From an uncultured Dysgonomonas sp. (GTDB lineage: Bacteria > Bacteroidota > Bacteroidia > Bacteroidales > Dysgonomonadaceae): a stretch of DNA of 33,558 nt. Below, piece by piece: positions 25,059-33,335 of the stretch. Location: positions 1 to 33,558 of the forward strand of contig CALYPL010000019.1 of the NCBI GenBank assembly GCA_945273835.1, read 5' to 3'. A program made the position numbers and the translations under genes. How positions within the stretch are numbered: position 1 is the stretch's first letter; each line of letters starts with the position of its first letter. The notes beneath the pieces were generated by a model, which saw only the letters and a list, made by a program, of their open reading frames with translations, had not been told where the DNA came from and did not search any database.

Positions 25059-25278
25059 ATCCTTTAAATATTTTCGTAAAGTTAGCTTATTCCATTCAAA
25101 TAAACCATTCTCATAAAGTTTAGTTTACTCTTATTTCTCCTTTATTAATTATAATACAGCTATTTAATTTTATATAGATATGTAATATATGATATCCTGC
25201 TATTTAACAAAAGTCTCAAAAAAAAGAAAATTATAAATTTAAATGTATACATATGTGAATCGCACAGCTTGAAACAAA

Positions 25279-25289
25279 TGTAAATTACA
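25279..25289. promoter_or_regulatory. Palindrome TGTAA-A-TTACA, possible operator
   Basis: Perfect 5-bp half-sites facing outward with a 1-nt centre. It uses the same half-site as the dyad at 25641-25654. In sequence this AT-rich chance matches are common, so it is only a candidate. Confidence 0.25.
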
Positions 25290-25640
25290 AAATATTATCA
25301 ATAAAAACATATGTATATAATTTTATAATCATTTAATAACAGAAGTTATATTCTTTTTTTCATTTAAAATACAATTATATCCATCTTTAAATATTATATT
25401 GTATACACGTATATAAAACGGTTTTAATTATTATTAAATACATCTATACCAATATTTTAATAACATATATTTAAGGTTAATTTATAGATAATGATACTAT
25501 AAACCTTCAATCTCATTTAAATCCTGAAATATTGAACGTGTAACTATATGTAAACTAATATTTTATTATAATTATATAAATTAAATATCTAATATGTTAG
25601 AGGATTTTAATATAATTAAATACATATAACGTCTTTAATG

Positions 25641-25654
25641 ATTACAAATGTAAT
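25641..25654. promoter_or_regulatory. Dyad ATTACA-AA-TGTAAT, possible operator of the XRE gene
   Basis: 6-bp perfect half-sites with a 2-nt spacer, placed 23 bp before the -33 box of the XRE gene. Autoregulation by XRE proteins through such dyads is common. A further TTTGTAAC lies just before the ATG. Inference only. Confidence 0.3.
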
Positions 25655-25677
25655 ATACATAAATAAACTACAATTGT

Positions 25678-25708
25678 TTTGATTTGTAAATTAAAGATAT
25701 TACTTTTG
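25678..25708 (+). promoter_or_regulatory. Promoter of the XRE regulator gene
   Basis: TTTG (25678-25681), 19 bp, TACTTTTG (25701-25708), a full -33/-7 match. It places the transcript start at about 25715, after the possible upstream start codon at 25679, and so favours the ATG at 25751. Confidence 0.65.
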
Positions 25709-25750
25709 TATAGAGATAAATTTTGTTATCTAAATACATTTGTAACGGTT

Positions 25751-26275
25751 ATGAAAGAAAGAATACGTCAAATAATGGAAAATGCACATCTTACACCATC
25801 TGCTTTTGCCGATAATTTACAAGTAGGACGTGCCGTTATATCTCATATATTGAATGGACGCAATAACCCAAGCCTTGATATTGTCACAAGAATATTAGCT
25901 AAAATGAATAATATTGATCCTGAATGGCTACTAACCGGTAAAGGAGAAATGTATAGGCAGATTTCAAATGAAAATAGCAATCATAATACGCAAAAAACAT
26001 TGTCACCAATAAATCCGATTGTTGATACTATTCCAACTTCAAACAATTCTTCCGCAGACCTATTCACACCAAATACCTTAAATCCATCAAAAGAATATAT
26101 AAGTAAAGAATATGTACAGGACAGTGTAATTAATAAGACTGAATTAAGTGCTAATATGCTTAAAGATGACCAAGCTGTTTATAAGAAAACATGCGATAAA
26201 AAAGTAAGCAAAATAATTATATATTATACGGATAATACATTCGAAACCTTTATTACAGATAAGACTCCATTATAA
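25751..26275 (+). CDS. XRE-family helix-turn-helix regulator
   Basis: A 174-residue DNA-binding protein from the ATG at 25751. A start 24 codons earlier is open but lies inside the promoter. The HTH_3 domain spans about 1-65: MKERIRQIMENAHLTPSAFADNL, then QVGRAVISHILNGRNNPSLDIVTRILA with the recognition helix near 26-36, then NIDPEWLLTGKGEMY, a typical end of the domain in Bacteroidota. A polar, Asn/Ser/Pro-rich linker (about 70-140) leads to a small C-terminal segment KIIIYYTDNTFETFITDK. It stands alone, without a phage, toxin or peptidase partner. A very AT-rich stretch with dyads lies upstream. Targets unknown; it may control itself or the permease gene 212 bp downstream. Confidence 0.88.
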   Translation: MKERIRQIMENAHLTPSAFADNLQVGRAVISHILNGRNNPSLDIVTRILAKMNNIDPEWLLTGKGEMYRQISNENSNHNTQKTLSPINPIVDTIPTSNNSSADLFTPNTLNPSKEYISKEYVQDSVINKTELSANMLKDDQAVYKKTCDKKVSKIIIYYTDNTFETFITDKTPL

Positions 26276-26487
26276 ATCTTAATTTGTTATAGAATAAATT
26301 ATCATATTCTATAATTTTATATATTAGAGTTTTATTGATAATTAATATGCTCCGTCAGTTTTCTATGATTAATAATATAAAACATATTGAATCTTGAAAA
26401 ACTATATCCGATTATTAAGAATATACAAATGTATCAATAGATCATATTAAATTAAGTATATTGAATCAGTTAACAATTCTAAATATC

Positions 26488-27768
26488 ATGAAATACAATC
26501 TTGATGAACGACCTCCTTTATTCTCATCGTTATTATACGGTTTACAATGGTGGATTATTTCGCTTCCGTGCGTAATTATCATGGGTACAGTTATCAGTAA
26601 AATGCATTTTAGCCAGCTATCAGATCAAATACTTTATATGCAGAAATTATTTGCGATAGCAGGAATTACAACAATTCTACAGGTATTATGGGGGCATCGT
26701 TTACCTTTAATAATTGGTCCAGCTTCTGTTTTATTGGTTGGTATCACTGCATCTTTGTCTGCCGGTATTTCGATTATTTACACTTCAATTATTATCGGTG
26801 GTCTTATCGTATCAATAATTGCTTATAGTGGAATACTAACAAAAATACGATGTATATTTACTCCACGTGTAGTAACTGTTATACTTATGCTTGTCCCTTT
26901 TACTCTAATGCCGGTAATATTAAAACTTATCTTTGAGAACAATAATAATCTATTATTCAATATAGGATATACATTTGTATTTGTAATTATTCTCTTAATT
27001 TGTAATAAATTATTTAAAGGAATATGGAAATCTACAATTGTATTATGTGGGATTTTGCTAGGTTCTTTTATTTACTTTTGTATATTCAACTTTCCTGGGC
27101 AGATTAATGTTTCATATAATATAAATGAAATAGCGGATTCTTTCTTTATAGATAAACCTGAATTTGATTTAGGTACTATTTTAGCTTTTCTATTTTGCTT
27201 TTTAGCATTTATTGTAAATGAATTAGGTTCAATTGAAGCTGTAGCACTAATGCTCAAAGCCGATAATATTGGCAAGCGCGTTAAAAATGGTGTTGGTATT
27301 GCGGGATTATCTAATATCATGTCCGGCACAATGGGAATTATAGGTTCAATAGATTATTCAATGAGTTCCGGAATAATTGCTGCTACCGGCTGTGCCTCGA
27401 GATTTACGCTTATTCCATCGGGAATAGGTTTAATAATATGTGCTTTTTTGCCTCAATTTATCATCTTATTAAATTATATACCTTCTATTGTTATGGGAGC
27501 TCTTTTAATTTATTTGATGGCAGGACAACTATCTTCGGGACTGTCTATGATCATAGAAGAAAAAGCTGTACATAATTTTAATGATGGAGTTATTGTCGGT
27601 TTGCCGATAATGATAGCTGTTTTAATATCGTTCGCGCCTCAATCAGCTATGGAAACAATACCTTCGCTGATCAGCCCAATTATAGGTAATGGATTTGTAA
27701 TGGGAGTATTATTTGTACTTATTTTAGAACATGTTGTATTCAGAAAGAAAATGTCTGAACGAAAATAG
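26488..27768 (+). CDS. NCS2-family nucleobase permease, divergent
   Basis: A 426-residue inner-membrane protein with about 12-14 helices. The ATG at 26488 gives MKYNLDERPPLFSSLLYGLQWW; a TTG nine codons upstream is less likely. The general layout is that of xanthine/uracil permeases (COG2233): the N-terminal DERPP followed by a first helix, WGHRLPLIIGPASVLLVGI, FTPRVVTVILMLVPFTLMPVIL, and the core FIVNELGSIEAVALML and GSIDYSMSSGIIAATGCASRF. But the QH pair of helix 1 is QW here, and the NxG motif stretch is altered. So it belongs to the superfamily but its substrate cannot be assumed to be uracil or xanthine. It precedes pyrK-pyrD by 60 bp, which supports a nucleobase role. Confidence 0.82.
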   Translation: MKYNLDERPPLFSSLLYGLQWWIISLPCVIIMGTVISKMHFSQLSDQILYMQKLFAIAGITTILQVLWGHRLPLIIGPASVLLVGITASLSAGISIIYTSIIIGGLIVSIIAYSGILTKIRCIFTPRVVTVILMLVPFTLMPVILKLIFENNNNLLFNIGYTFVFVIILLICNKLFKGIWKSTIVLCGILLGSFIYFCIFNFPGQINVSYNINEIADSFFIDKPEFDLGTILAFLFCFLAFIVNELGSIEAVALMLKADNIGKRVKNGVGIAGLSNIMSGTMGIIGSIDYSMSSGIIAATGCASRFTLIPSGIGLIICAFLPQFIILLNYIPSIVMGALLIYLMAGQLSSGLSMIIEEKAVHNFNDGVIVGLPIMIAVLISFAPQSAMETIPSLISPIIGNGFVMGVLFVLILEHVVFRKKMSERK

Positions 27769-27780
27769 TATAAAGTTTAT

Positions 27781-27788
27781 TATCTTTG
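27781..27788 (+). promoter_or_regulatory. Possible -7 box for pyrK-pyrD
   Basis: TATCTTTG, a perfect -7 match, 40 bp before the pyrK ATG and 12 bp after the permease stop. No clear -33 TTTG. It suggests pyrK-pyrD can be transcribed independently of the permease gene. Confidence 0.5.
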
Positions 27789-27828
27789 TGACCCGAAATA
27801 TTATTTATAAATCCGCAATATTTATTGA

Positions 27829-28611
27829 ATGAAAAAAATGCTTGATTTAGTTGTTACTGAGAACAGTAAGCTGAATCGGAATTATTCTCTAATAAAATTG
27901 ACGTCTGCAGATGGCTCATTATTGCCGAATATGTCTCCCGGACAATTTGTTGAGATCAGAGTAGATAATTCTCCTAAGACTTTTTTGAGGCGGCCTATCT
28001 CTGTAAACTTCTTTGATGTCGATAAAAATGAGTTATGGCTCTTAATACAGATCGTAGGCGAAGGTACACGTAAAATGGCTGAATTCAGAAAAGGTGATAT
28101 CATGAATCTGTTATTACCTTTGGGCAATACTTTTACTATGCCATCAACAGAACACGAAAATCGGCTATTATTGATAGGCGGAGGTGTAGGAATTGCACCT
28201 TTATTATATCTTGGTTATACACTCAAGAAAAATGGGTTCAGCGTTTCATTTTTATTAGGTGCACGATCAAAAGATGATTTATTGCAATTGGATGAATTCG
28301 GTAAGTATGGTGATGTATACTGTACAACTGAAGATGGCAGCTATGGAGAAAAAGGCTATGTCACCAATCATTCCATATTAGAAAGCATTAATTTTAGTAA
28401 AATTTATACATGTGGACCTAAACCGATGATGGTTTCAGTAGCTAAATATGCTTCAGACCGTAAGATTGATTGTGAAGCTTCACTCGAAAATTTGATGGCT
28501 TGCGGTTTTGGAGTTTGCCTATGTTGCGTTGAAAATACGAGTGAAGGAAATATTTGTGTATGCACTGAAGGACCTGTGTTTAATATTAATAGATTGAAAT
28601 GGATAAATTAA
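27829..28611 (+). CDS. pyrK: Dihydroorotate dehydrogenase B electron-transfer subunit
   Basis: A 260-residue cytosolic flavoprotein of the ferredoxin-reductase fold that passes electrons from the PyrD subunit to NAD+. FAD domain: PGQFVEIRV and LRRPISV (about 37-59). NAD domain: [22 protein letters not shown] (113-134) and TCGPKPMM (194-201). C-terminal [2Fe-2S] site: C225, C230, C233 and C245 in the spacing seen in Lactococcus PyrK, with two extra cysteines nearby (C232, C243). The length is normal. The end overlaps the pyrD start by 13 bp, so the two subunits are made together. Confidence 0.95.
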   Translation: MKKMLDLVVTENSKLNRNYSLIKLTSADGSLLPNMSPGQFVEIRVDNSPKTFLRRPISVNFFDVDKNELWLLIQIVGEGTRKMAEFRKGDIMNLLLPLGNTFTMPSTEHENRLLLIGGGVGIAPLLYLGYTLKKNGFSVSFLLGARSKDDLLQLDEFGKYGDVYCTTEDGSYGEKGYVTNHSILESINFSKIYTCGPKPMMVSVAKYASDRKIDCEASLENLMACGFGVCLCCVENTSEGNICVCTEGPVFNINRLKWIN

Positions 28612-29510
28612 GCATCAATATAGGTGGATTGAGATTAAAAAATCCAGTAATGACAGCTTCCGGAACTTTTGGATATGGTAAAGAGTTTGCGGATTTTGTT
28701 GATTTATCGAGAATCGGAGGGATATTTGTAAAAGGAACCACCATTCGCAATCGTGATGGTAATGCCTATCCTCGTATGGCTGAAACTCCAATGGGTATGT
28801 TAAATGCTGTGGGACTGCAGAATAAGGGAGTAGACTATTTCATATCGAATATATATCCTTCTATCAAAGATTATAATACAAATATTATTGTCAATGTATC
28901 TGGATCTACCATCGAAGATTATGTTGAATGCGCAGCAAAACTAATGGGTTTAGAAAAGATTCCGGCAATTGAATTAAATATTTCTTGCCCTAATGTCAAG
29001 GAAGGAGGAATGGCTTTCGGAACATCGGCTTGTTCAGCTTCGGAAGTTGTCAAAGCAGTGCGACAGGTCTGGAATAAAACTTTGATCGTCAAACTTTCAC
29101 CAAATGTTACGGACATCACAGAAATTGCTCGAGCCGTTGAAGCAGAAGGTGCTGATGCTGTATCGCTAATAAATACATTGCTTGGTATGGCAATAGATAT
29201 TAACAAACGAAAACCCGTTTTATCAACTGTTACGGGTGGGTTGTCTGGTCCTTGTGTTAAACCTGTGGCTTTACGGATGGTTTGGCAAACCTACAATGCA
29301 GTTAAGATACCTATTATCGGAATGGGAGGTATATCCTGTTGGCAAGATGCAATTGAGTTTATTTTAGCCGGTGCATCAGCAATACAGATTGGAACTTACA
29401 ATTTTATTGATCCTACTATCTCTGTCAAGGTTGTCGATGGAATAGAAAGTTATTTAGAAAAAAATAATATTAAATCAATTTCTGAATTGATCGGATCATT
29501 GATTATATAG
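28599..29510 (+). CDS. pyrD: Dihydroorotate dehydrogenase B catalytic subunit
   Basis: A 303-residue class 1B FMN enzyme that oxidises dihydroorotate to orotate in pyrimidine synthesis. It starts [27 protein letters not shown], has the substrate loop [10 protein letters not shown] (68-77), the catalytic C130 in [13 protein letters not shown], the [12 protein letters not shown] stretch and FMN phosphate-binding IIGMGGI and GASAIQIGT. The class (1B) fits the pyrK gene before it, which it overlaps by 13 bp; the heterotetramer uses NAD+ as acceptor, in line with an anaerobe. A strong terminator follows. Confidence 0.96.
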   Translation: MDKLSINIGGLRLKNPVMTASGTFGYGKEFADFVDLSRIGGIFVKGTTIRNRDGNAYPRMAETPMGMLNAVGLQNKGVDYFISNIYPSIKDYNTNIIVNVSGSTIEDYVECAAKLMGLEKIPAIELNISCPNVKEGGMAFGTSACSASEVVKAVRQVWNKTLIVKLSPNVTDITEIARAVEAEGADAVSLINTLLGMAIDINKRKPVLSTVTGGLSGPCVKPVALRMVWQTYNAVKIPIIGMGGISCWQDAIEFILAGASAIQIGTYNFIDPTISVKVVDGIESYLEKNNIKSISELIGSLII

Positions 29511-29516
29511 AAATAA

Positions 29517-29548
29517 AAAAGCTGTATTCTTTGAAGAATACAGCTTTT
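29517..29548. terminator. Bidirectional terminator after pyrD
   Basis: A perfect 14-bp stem (29517-29530 with 29535-29548; AAAAGCTGTATTCT and its complement) with loop TTGA. A on one side and T on the other side allow it to act on both strands: after pyrD (stop at 29510) and after the convergent small-protein gene (stop at 29569). Confidence 0.92.
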
Positions 29549-29568
29549 ATTAAATTAATTTTAATAAT

Positions 29569-29793
29569 TTATTTTTTACCTTTTGATGTACCTAATGTAC
29601 CTTCTTCTTTTTGCTCTTTGCTCTTAGTACATTTCTTTTTACATTCTTTGTTATCTGTGCCTTCTGTTTTGCATTCAGTTTTAGATTTGCAACATTCTTT
29701 CTTTGGTTTAGCATCCTGAGCAAATACACTTACTGATCCAAGCATGGCTACAGCCATTATTGCAGATAAAATAGTCTTTTTCATAACATTCAT
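29569..29793 (-). CDS. Small exported Cys/Lys-rich protein, function unknown
   Basis: A 74-residue protein with a signal peptide (MNVMKKTILSAIMAVAMLGSVSVFAQ, cut at about 26; the fourth codon is a second ATG). The mature part, about 48 residues, is very polar: many Lys and Glu and five Cys (KKECCKSKTECK, then NKECKKKCTKSK), in CC, CxxxxxC-like and CxxxC spacing. It is not a recognised family to me. It could be a periplasmic metal-binding or structural peptide, or a short secreted protein with disulphides; nothing here decides. It has a plausible promoter and a terminator, so is likely an independent transcript. The frame matches an intact signal peptide, which supports its being real. Confidence 0.8.
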   Translation of the reverse strand: MNVMKKTILSAIMAVAMLGSVSVFAQDAKPKKECCKSKTECKTEGTDNKECKKKCTKSKEQKEEGTLGTSKGKK

Positions 29794-29823
29794 TAATTAA
29801 AAATTAAACAAATAATAATGGTT

Positions 29824-29831
29824 CAAATATA
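29824..29831 (-). promoter_or_regulatory. Possible -7 box for the small exported protein
   Basis: Minus-strand TATATTTG, matching TAnnTTTG, about 31 bp before the ATG; a CTTG with TTG core sits 17 bp further upstream, a bit close for a -33 box. Confidence 0.4.
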
Positions 29832-29897
29832 TATTATGAAATATGAATCAAGAAATATTTTTTGTTAAACTATTAACGTAAATATAATATTTATAAA

Positions 29898-31064
29898 TTA
29901 ATAGTTAAATGAACCAAATTCACTTTCGATGGAAAGCTCCTTTTTTGTAGAATTTTCAACATGCCCAATGATTTGTGCTTCGATATTATAAGAGTTGGAA
30001 ATTTCGATAATTCTATCTGCGTATTTTTCGGGAAGGTATATTTCCATACGATGCCCCATATTGAAAACTTTATACATTTCATGCCAATCAGTATGAGATT
30101 GCTCTTGTATTAGTTTAAACAATGGCGGTATCTGAAACATGTTATTTTTGACAATATGCAGATTATCTATAAAATGTAATATTTTAGTTTGAGCACCTCC
30201 TGAACAATGTATCAATCCATGTATGTAAGGGCGCATCTCATCAAGAATATTTTTTATAACAGGTGCATAAGTTCGGGTAGGAGATAGTACCAATTTTCCT
30301 GCATTTATGCCTAATTCTTCGATTTCATCGGTTAATTTTACATTGCCGGAATAGATGAGTTCGCTCGGAATCGAAGCATCATAACTTTCAGGATATTTAT
30401 CTGCTAAATACTTCGAAAAGACATCGTGTCGGGCAGAAGTAAGTCCATTACTCCCCATGCCTCCATTGTATTCTTTTTCGTACGAAGTCTGTCCGCTTGA
30501 AGAAAGTCCGACAATCACATCACCATGCTGAATTTTATCATTAGAAACAACATCCGATCGCTTCATGCGACATGTTACTGTACTATCAACGATAATGGTA
30601 CGAACAAGATCACCGACATCAGCCGTTTCACCTCCTGTAGGATAGACATGTACACCTAATTCGGATAATTCTTCGCATAATTCATTTGTAGCATTAATTA
30701 TGGCAGATATTACTTCCCCTGAGATCAGTTTTTTATTACGACCGATAGTAGAAGATAACAAAATATTGTCAGTTGCACCAATGCATAATAAATCATCAAT
30801 ATTCATTATCAACGCATCCTGTGCTATACCTTTCCAAACATTTAAATCTCCGGTTTCTTTCCAATATATATATGCCAAAGAAGATTTAGTACCTGCACCA
30901 TCTGCATGCATTATATTACAATAGTCAATATCTCCACCTAATATATCGGGAATAATCTTACAAAAAGCTTTGGGGAAAATACCTTTATCAATGTTTTTTA
31001 TGGCATTATGTACGTCTTCTTTTGATGCTGACACTCCACGTTCATTGTATCGTTTATCGCTCAT
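29898..31064 (-). CDS. purM: Phosphoribosylformylglycinamidine cyclo-ligase (AIR synthase), Bacteroidota form
   Basis: A 388-residue cytosolic enzyme that closes FGAM to AIR with ATP in purine synthesis. Family marks in order: the N-terminal RYNERGVSASKEDV, HADGAGTKSSLAYIYW (substrate and Mg2+), GIAQDALIMNIDDLLCIGA, the PTGGETADVGDLVRTIIVDSTVT stretch and GDVIVGLSSSGQTSYE, then the C-terminal HCSGGAQTKI and the FNMGHRMEIYL motif. It is about 40 residues longer than E. coli PurM, usual for this phylum. It lies 94 bp after the ROK kinase gene, with a hairpin between them. No other purine gene is adjacent. Confidence 0.93.
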   Translation of the reverse strand: MSDKRYNERGVSASKEDVHNAIKNIDKGIFPKAFCKIIPDILGGDIDYCNIMHADGAGTKSSLAYIYWKETGDLNVWKGIAQDALIMNIDDLLCIGATDNILLSSTIGRNKKLISGEVISAIINATNELCEELSELGVHVYPTGGETADVGDLVRTIIVDSTVTCRMKRSDVVSNDKIQHGDVIVGLSSSGQTSYEKEYNGGMGSNGLTSARHDVFSKYLADKYPESYDASIPSELIYSGNVKLTDEIEELGINAGKLVLSPTRTYAPVIKNILDEMRPYIHGLIHCSGGAQTKILHFIDNLHIVKNNMFQIPPLFKLIQEQSHTDWHEMYKVFNMGHRMEIYLPEKYADRIIEISNSYNIEAQIIGHVENSTKKELSIESEFGSFNY

Positions 31065-31093
31065 TCTTAGACTATTTAAGGATATTAATCAAA

Positions 31094-31130
31094 ACAGCTT
31101 GTAAAACAGTCAATTTATCTTACAAGCTGT
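31094..31130 (-). terminator. Hairpin between the ROK kinase and purM genes
   Basis: A perfect 11-bp stem (ACAGCTTGTAA with TTACAAGCTGT) around a 15-nt loop. On the minus strand it is followed by TTTTGATT, so it may end the ROK transcript. It lies 29 bp after the ROK stop and 30 bp before the purM ATG, so it could also act as an attenuator for purM. Confidence 0.55.
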
Positions 31131-31158
31131 ATATTATCTTTTAAACTTAAGAATATAA

Positions 31159-32121
31159 TTAATAATCTTTTACTTCCCAACCTAAAGCACTTGCGCCCAG
31201 TACTGCTGCATCACTTTCTTTAAGTTCAGACATTAAAAGCTTGATCTTATTTCTGTATATCGGAAGCAGATTAGCTTCCATATATTTACGAATCGGATCG
31301 AAAATGTATTTACCCGATTTTGTAAGTCCACCAAACAAGATAATAGCTTCAGGGCTTGAAAATGAAACAAAATCAGCAAACGATTCTCCTAATACTTTGC
31401 CTGTAAAGTCAAAAATATCTTTTGCTAAAGCATCACCCTGTACAGCTGCATCATATACATCCTTCGATGTGATATCTTCAGGCTTAAATTCCCTCAAAAG
31501 ACTCGGCCCAGACTTAGTTTCTAAAAATTCTCGAGCAGTTCGCGCAACACCGGTAGCTGAACTATATGTTTCGAGACAACCTTTTCGTCCACATCCGCAT
31601 AAGCGACCATCTCTGTAAGTAGTTGTATGTCCTAATTCTCCTGCGAAACCATCATGACCATATACTAATTGACCATTAACAACGATACCGCTTCCGACAC
31701 CTGTTCCTAATGTTATAACAATAAAATCTTTCATACCACGAGCTGCTCCATAAGTCATTTCACCAATGGCAGCCGCATTGGCATCATTTGTCAATGCAAC
31801 AGGTACATTTAACTTATCACTAAGCATTTGTGCTAATGGGATAACACCTTTCCATGGTAAATTAGCAGCAAATTCAATGCAACCGGTAAAGAAGTTTCCA
31901 TTAGGGGCACCTACACCAATACCTTTAATATTAGAAGCACCGCCAACCTGATCTATTATTTTTTGAACACCTGCCGATAAATTATCAACATATTCATTTA
32001 TTTCTTTATAGACTCCTGTTTTAATAGAATCCTGATTAATTATGTGTCCCCGCTTATCTACGACACCAAAAACGCTGTTAGTTCCCCCAATATCTATACC
32101 TATAGCATATGGCTTTTCCAT
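31159..32121 (-). CDS. glcK: ROK-family glucokinase
   Basis: A 320-residue cytosolic sugar kinase that phosphorylates glucose with ATP. Motifs: phosphate loop D10-I-G-G-T-N15 at the N-terminus, catalytic Asp in TNDANAAAIGE (D113), the second ATP motif LGTGVGSGIVVNG (138-150), GHDGFAGELGHTTTYRDG, and the ROK zinc site H165, C175, C177, C182. No DNA-binding domain is present at the N-terminus, so it is a kinase and not a ROK repressor. Specificity for glucose is a family inference; N-acetyl sugars are possible. A TATCTTTG box lies about 44 bp upstream; the gap to meaB on the other side is 122 bp. Confidence 0.92.
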   Translation of the reverse strand: MEKPYAIGIDIGGTNSVFGVVDKRGHIINQDSIKTGVYKEINEYVDNLSAGVQKIIDQVGGASNIKGIGVGAPNGNFFTGCIEFAANLPWKGVIPLAQMLSDKLNVPVALTNDANAAAIGEMTYGAARGMKDFIVITLGTGVGSGIVVNGQLVYGHDGFAGELGHTTTYRDGRLCGCGRKGCLETYSSATGVARTAREFLETKSGPSLLREFKPEDITSKDVYDAAVQGDALAKDIFDFTGKVLGESFADFVSFSSPEAIILFGGLTKSGKYIFDPIRKYMEANLLPIYRNKIKLLMSELKESDAAVLGASALGWEVKDY

Positions 32122-32164
32122 GATTTATTCTGTTAATAATAATTATTGTTCATTGAAAACGCTA

Positions 32165-32172
32165 CAAAGATA
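32165..32172 (-). promoter_or_regulatory. Possible -7 box for the ROK kinase
   Basis: Minus-strand TATCTTTG, a perfect -7 match, 44 bp before the ATG; no -33 TTTG at the expected spacing. Confidence 0.4.
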
Positions 32173-32243
32173 ATTATTCTGAAGTAAAAATTTATTCTTC
32201 AGTCAAATTTAATTAACATAATAAATTAATAATTGTATAGTTT

Positions 32244-33335
32244 TTATTTATCAAAATAAATTTTCAGAACTTTATTAGCTGCACCAAATGGACTAATGTT
32301 GGAATGTAAGACTTCATTTTCACATTTACTTAGCTCTTTTTGGATTTCAGGATTGTTATAAAAATTTGATTTCAACTTATCATCAATAGTCTCATACATC
32401 CAATATTTTAATTGTTCATTGCGTTTATGCTGAAAATAGCCATTACTATCAACGAACACTATATATTTATCAATCATATCTAACACTTCGCGAACACCAG
32501 TTTCATAATATCCAGAATATGTCAAAACAAGTGGTTGCCAACCTGATTCAGTAGGTGGAAAGAGGTGCAAAGCATTTTGAAATTGATTCTGAGCCAATTT
32601 AGCCTTTTCCATATTGTTACCATCAGCCTTATTAATAGCAATGCCGTCAGCCATTTCCATAATTCCTCGCTTAATTCCTTGTAACTCATCGCCTGTACCA
32701 GGTAATTGTATTAATAAAAAGAAATCAACCATCGAATGCACTGCAGTTTCAGACTGTCCAACTCCAACTGTTTCAATAATAATACGGTCGAAGCCTGCAG
32801 CTTCACAAAGAATAATCGTTTCACGGGTTTTTCGAGCCACACCGCCTAATGAGCCGGCAGTAGGAGAGGGACGTATAAATGCATTTTTCTCGATGGAAAG
32901 GCGTTCCATGCGAGTTTTATCTCCTAAAATACTACCTTTGCTTATTTCACTTGAAGGGTCTATTGCTAATACTGCCAATTTATGCTTTTCTTTAATAAGC
33001 TGCATACCAAATGCATCAATTGATGTGCTTTTTCCTGCACCCGGTACACCAGTGATACCAATGCGAACTGAATTTCCGGAATAAGGGATGCATTTCTCTA
33101 TAACTTCTTGTGCAATAGCTCGATGTTCAGGACGAGAGCTTTCAACAAGGGTTACAGCCTGACTTAATATAGATACATTCCCTTTGATAATTCCATCAAT
33201 ATATTCAGATACCGAGTAAGTTTTCCTTTTAAATCTCTTAAAATCTGATATATATGGATTTACAATAGGTTGTTCTTGAATACCTTTATTAACTTTTAAA
33301 TTATGAAATTCTCCGTTATTTTCAATATGTTCCAT
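32244..33335 (-). CDS. meaB: Methylmalonyl-CoA mutase-associated GTPase MeaB
   Basis: A 363-residue cytosolic G3E P-loop GTPase. The N-terminal helical part (about 40-85, ISRPEHRAIAQEVIEKCIPYSG-like) leads into Walker A G96-VPGAGKST104, then DPSSEISKGSILGDKTRME, FIRPSPTAGSLGGVARKT, the DRIIIETVGVGQSE switch and NKADGNNMEKA (guanine recognition), with a C-terminal helical dimerisation part. It loads and protects the B12 cofactor of methylmalonyl-CoA mutase, part of succinate/propionate metabolism. The mutase genes are not in the window; they may lie to the right, or elsewhere. The 223 bp to its right are AT-rich with no gene seen. Confidence 0.95.
   Translation of the reverse strand: MEHIENNGEFHNLKVNKGIQEQPIVNPYISDFKRFKRKTYSVSEYIDGIIKGNVSILSQAVTLVESSRPEHRAIAQEVIEKCIPYSGNSVRIGITGVPGAGKSTSIDAFGMQLIKEKHKLAVLAIDPSSEISKGSILGDKTRMERLSIEKNAFIRPSPTAGSLGGVARKTRETIILCEAAGFDRIIIETVGVGQSETAVHSMVDFFLLIQLPGTGDELQGIKRGIMEMADGIAINKADGNNMEKAKLAQNQFQNALHLFPPTESGWQPLVLTYSGYYETGVREVLDMIDKYIVFVDSNGYFQHKRNEQLKYWMYETIDDKLKSNFYNNPEIQKELSKCENEVLHSNISPFGAANKVLKIYFDK

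Larger units (their letters stand above)
25059..25750. other. AT-rich gene-free region
   Basis: About 690 bp between two diverging genes, with very few G or C bases and dense stops in all frames. I see no open frame with coding character, no tRNA or strong hairpin. It should hold the promoter of the C69 operon on the minus strand (not identified) and that of the XRE gene on the plus strand. It contains short palindromes (ATGTATACAT at 25243-25252, and the TTACA/TGTAA dyads listed separately). Confidence 0.8.

Noticed and set aside
25679-25750. Upstream start of the XRE gene
   Set aside because: These codons overlap the -33/-7 promoter, and the HTH domain begins at the ATG at 25751.
26461-26487. 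TTG start for the NCS2 permease
   Set aside because: ATG at 26488 gives the usual N-terminus of the family (MKYNLDERPP).
29531-29719. Plus-strand open frame over the small exported protein gene
   Set aside because: It is low-complexity (Ser/Leu/Phe/Val-rich) and starts within the terminator; the opposite strand has a signal peptide and sensible signals.
29891-30082. Minus-strand 63-codon frame inside purM
   Set aside because: Shadow of the conserved C-terminal part of purM in another frame.
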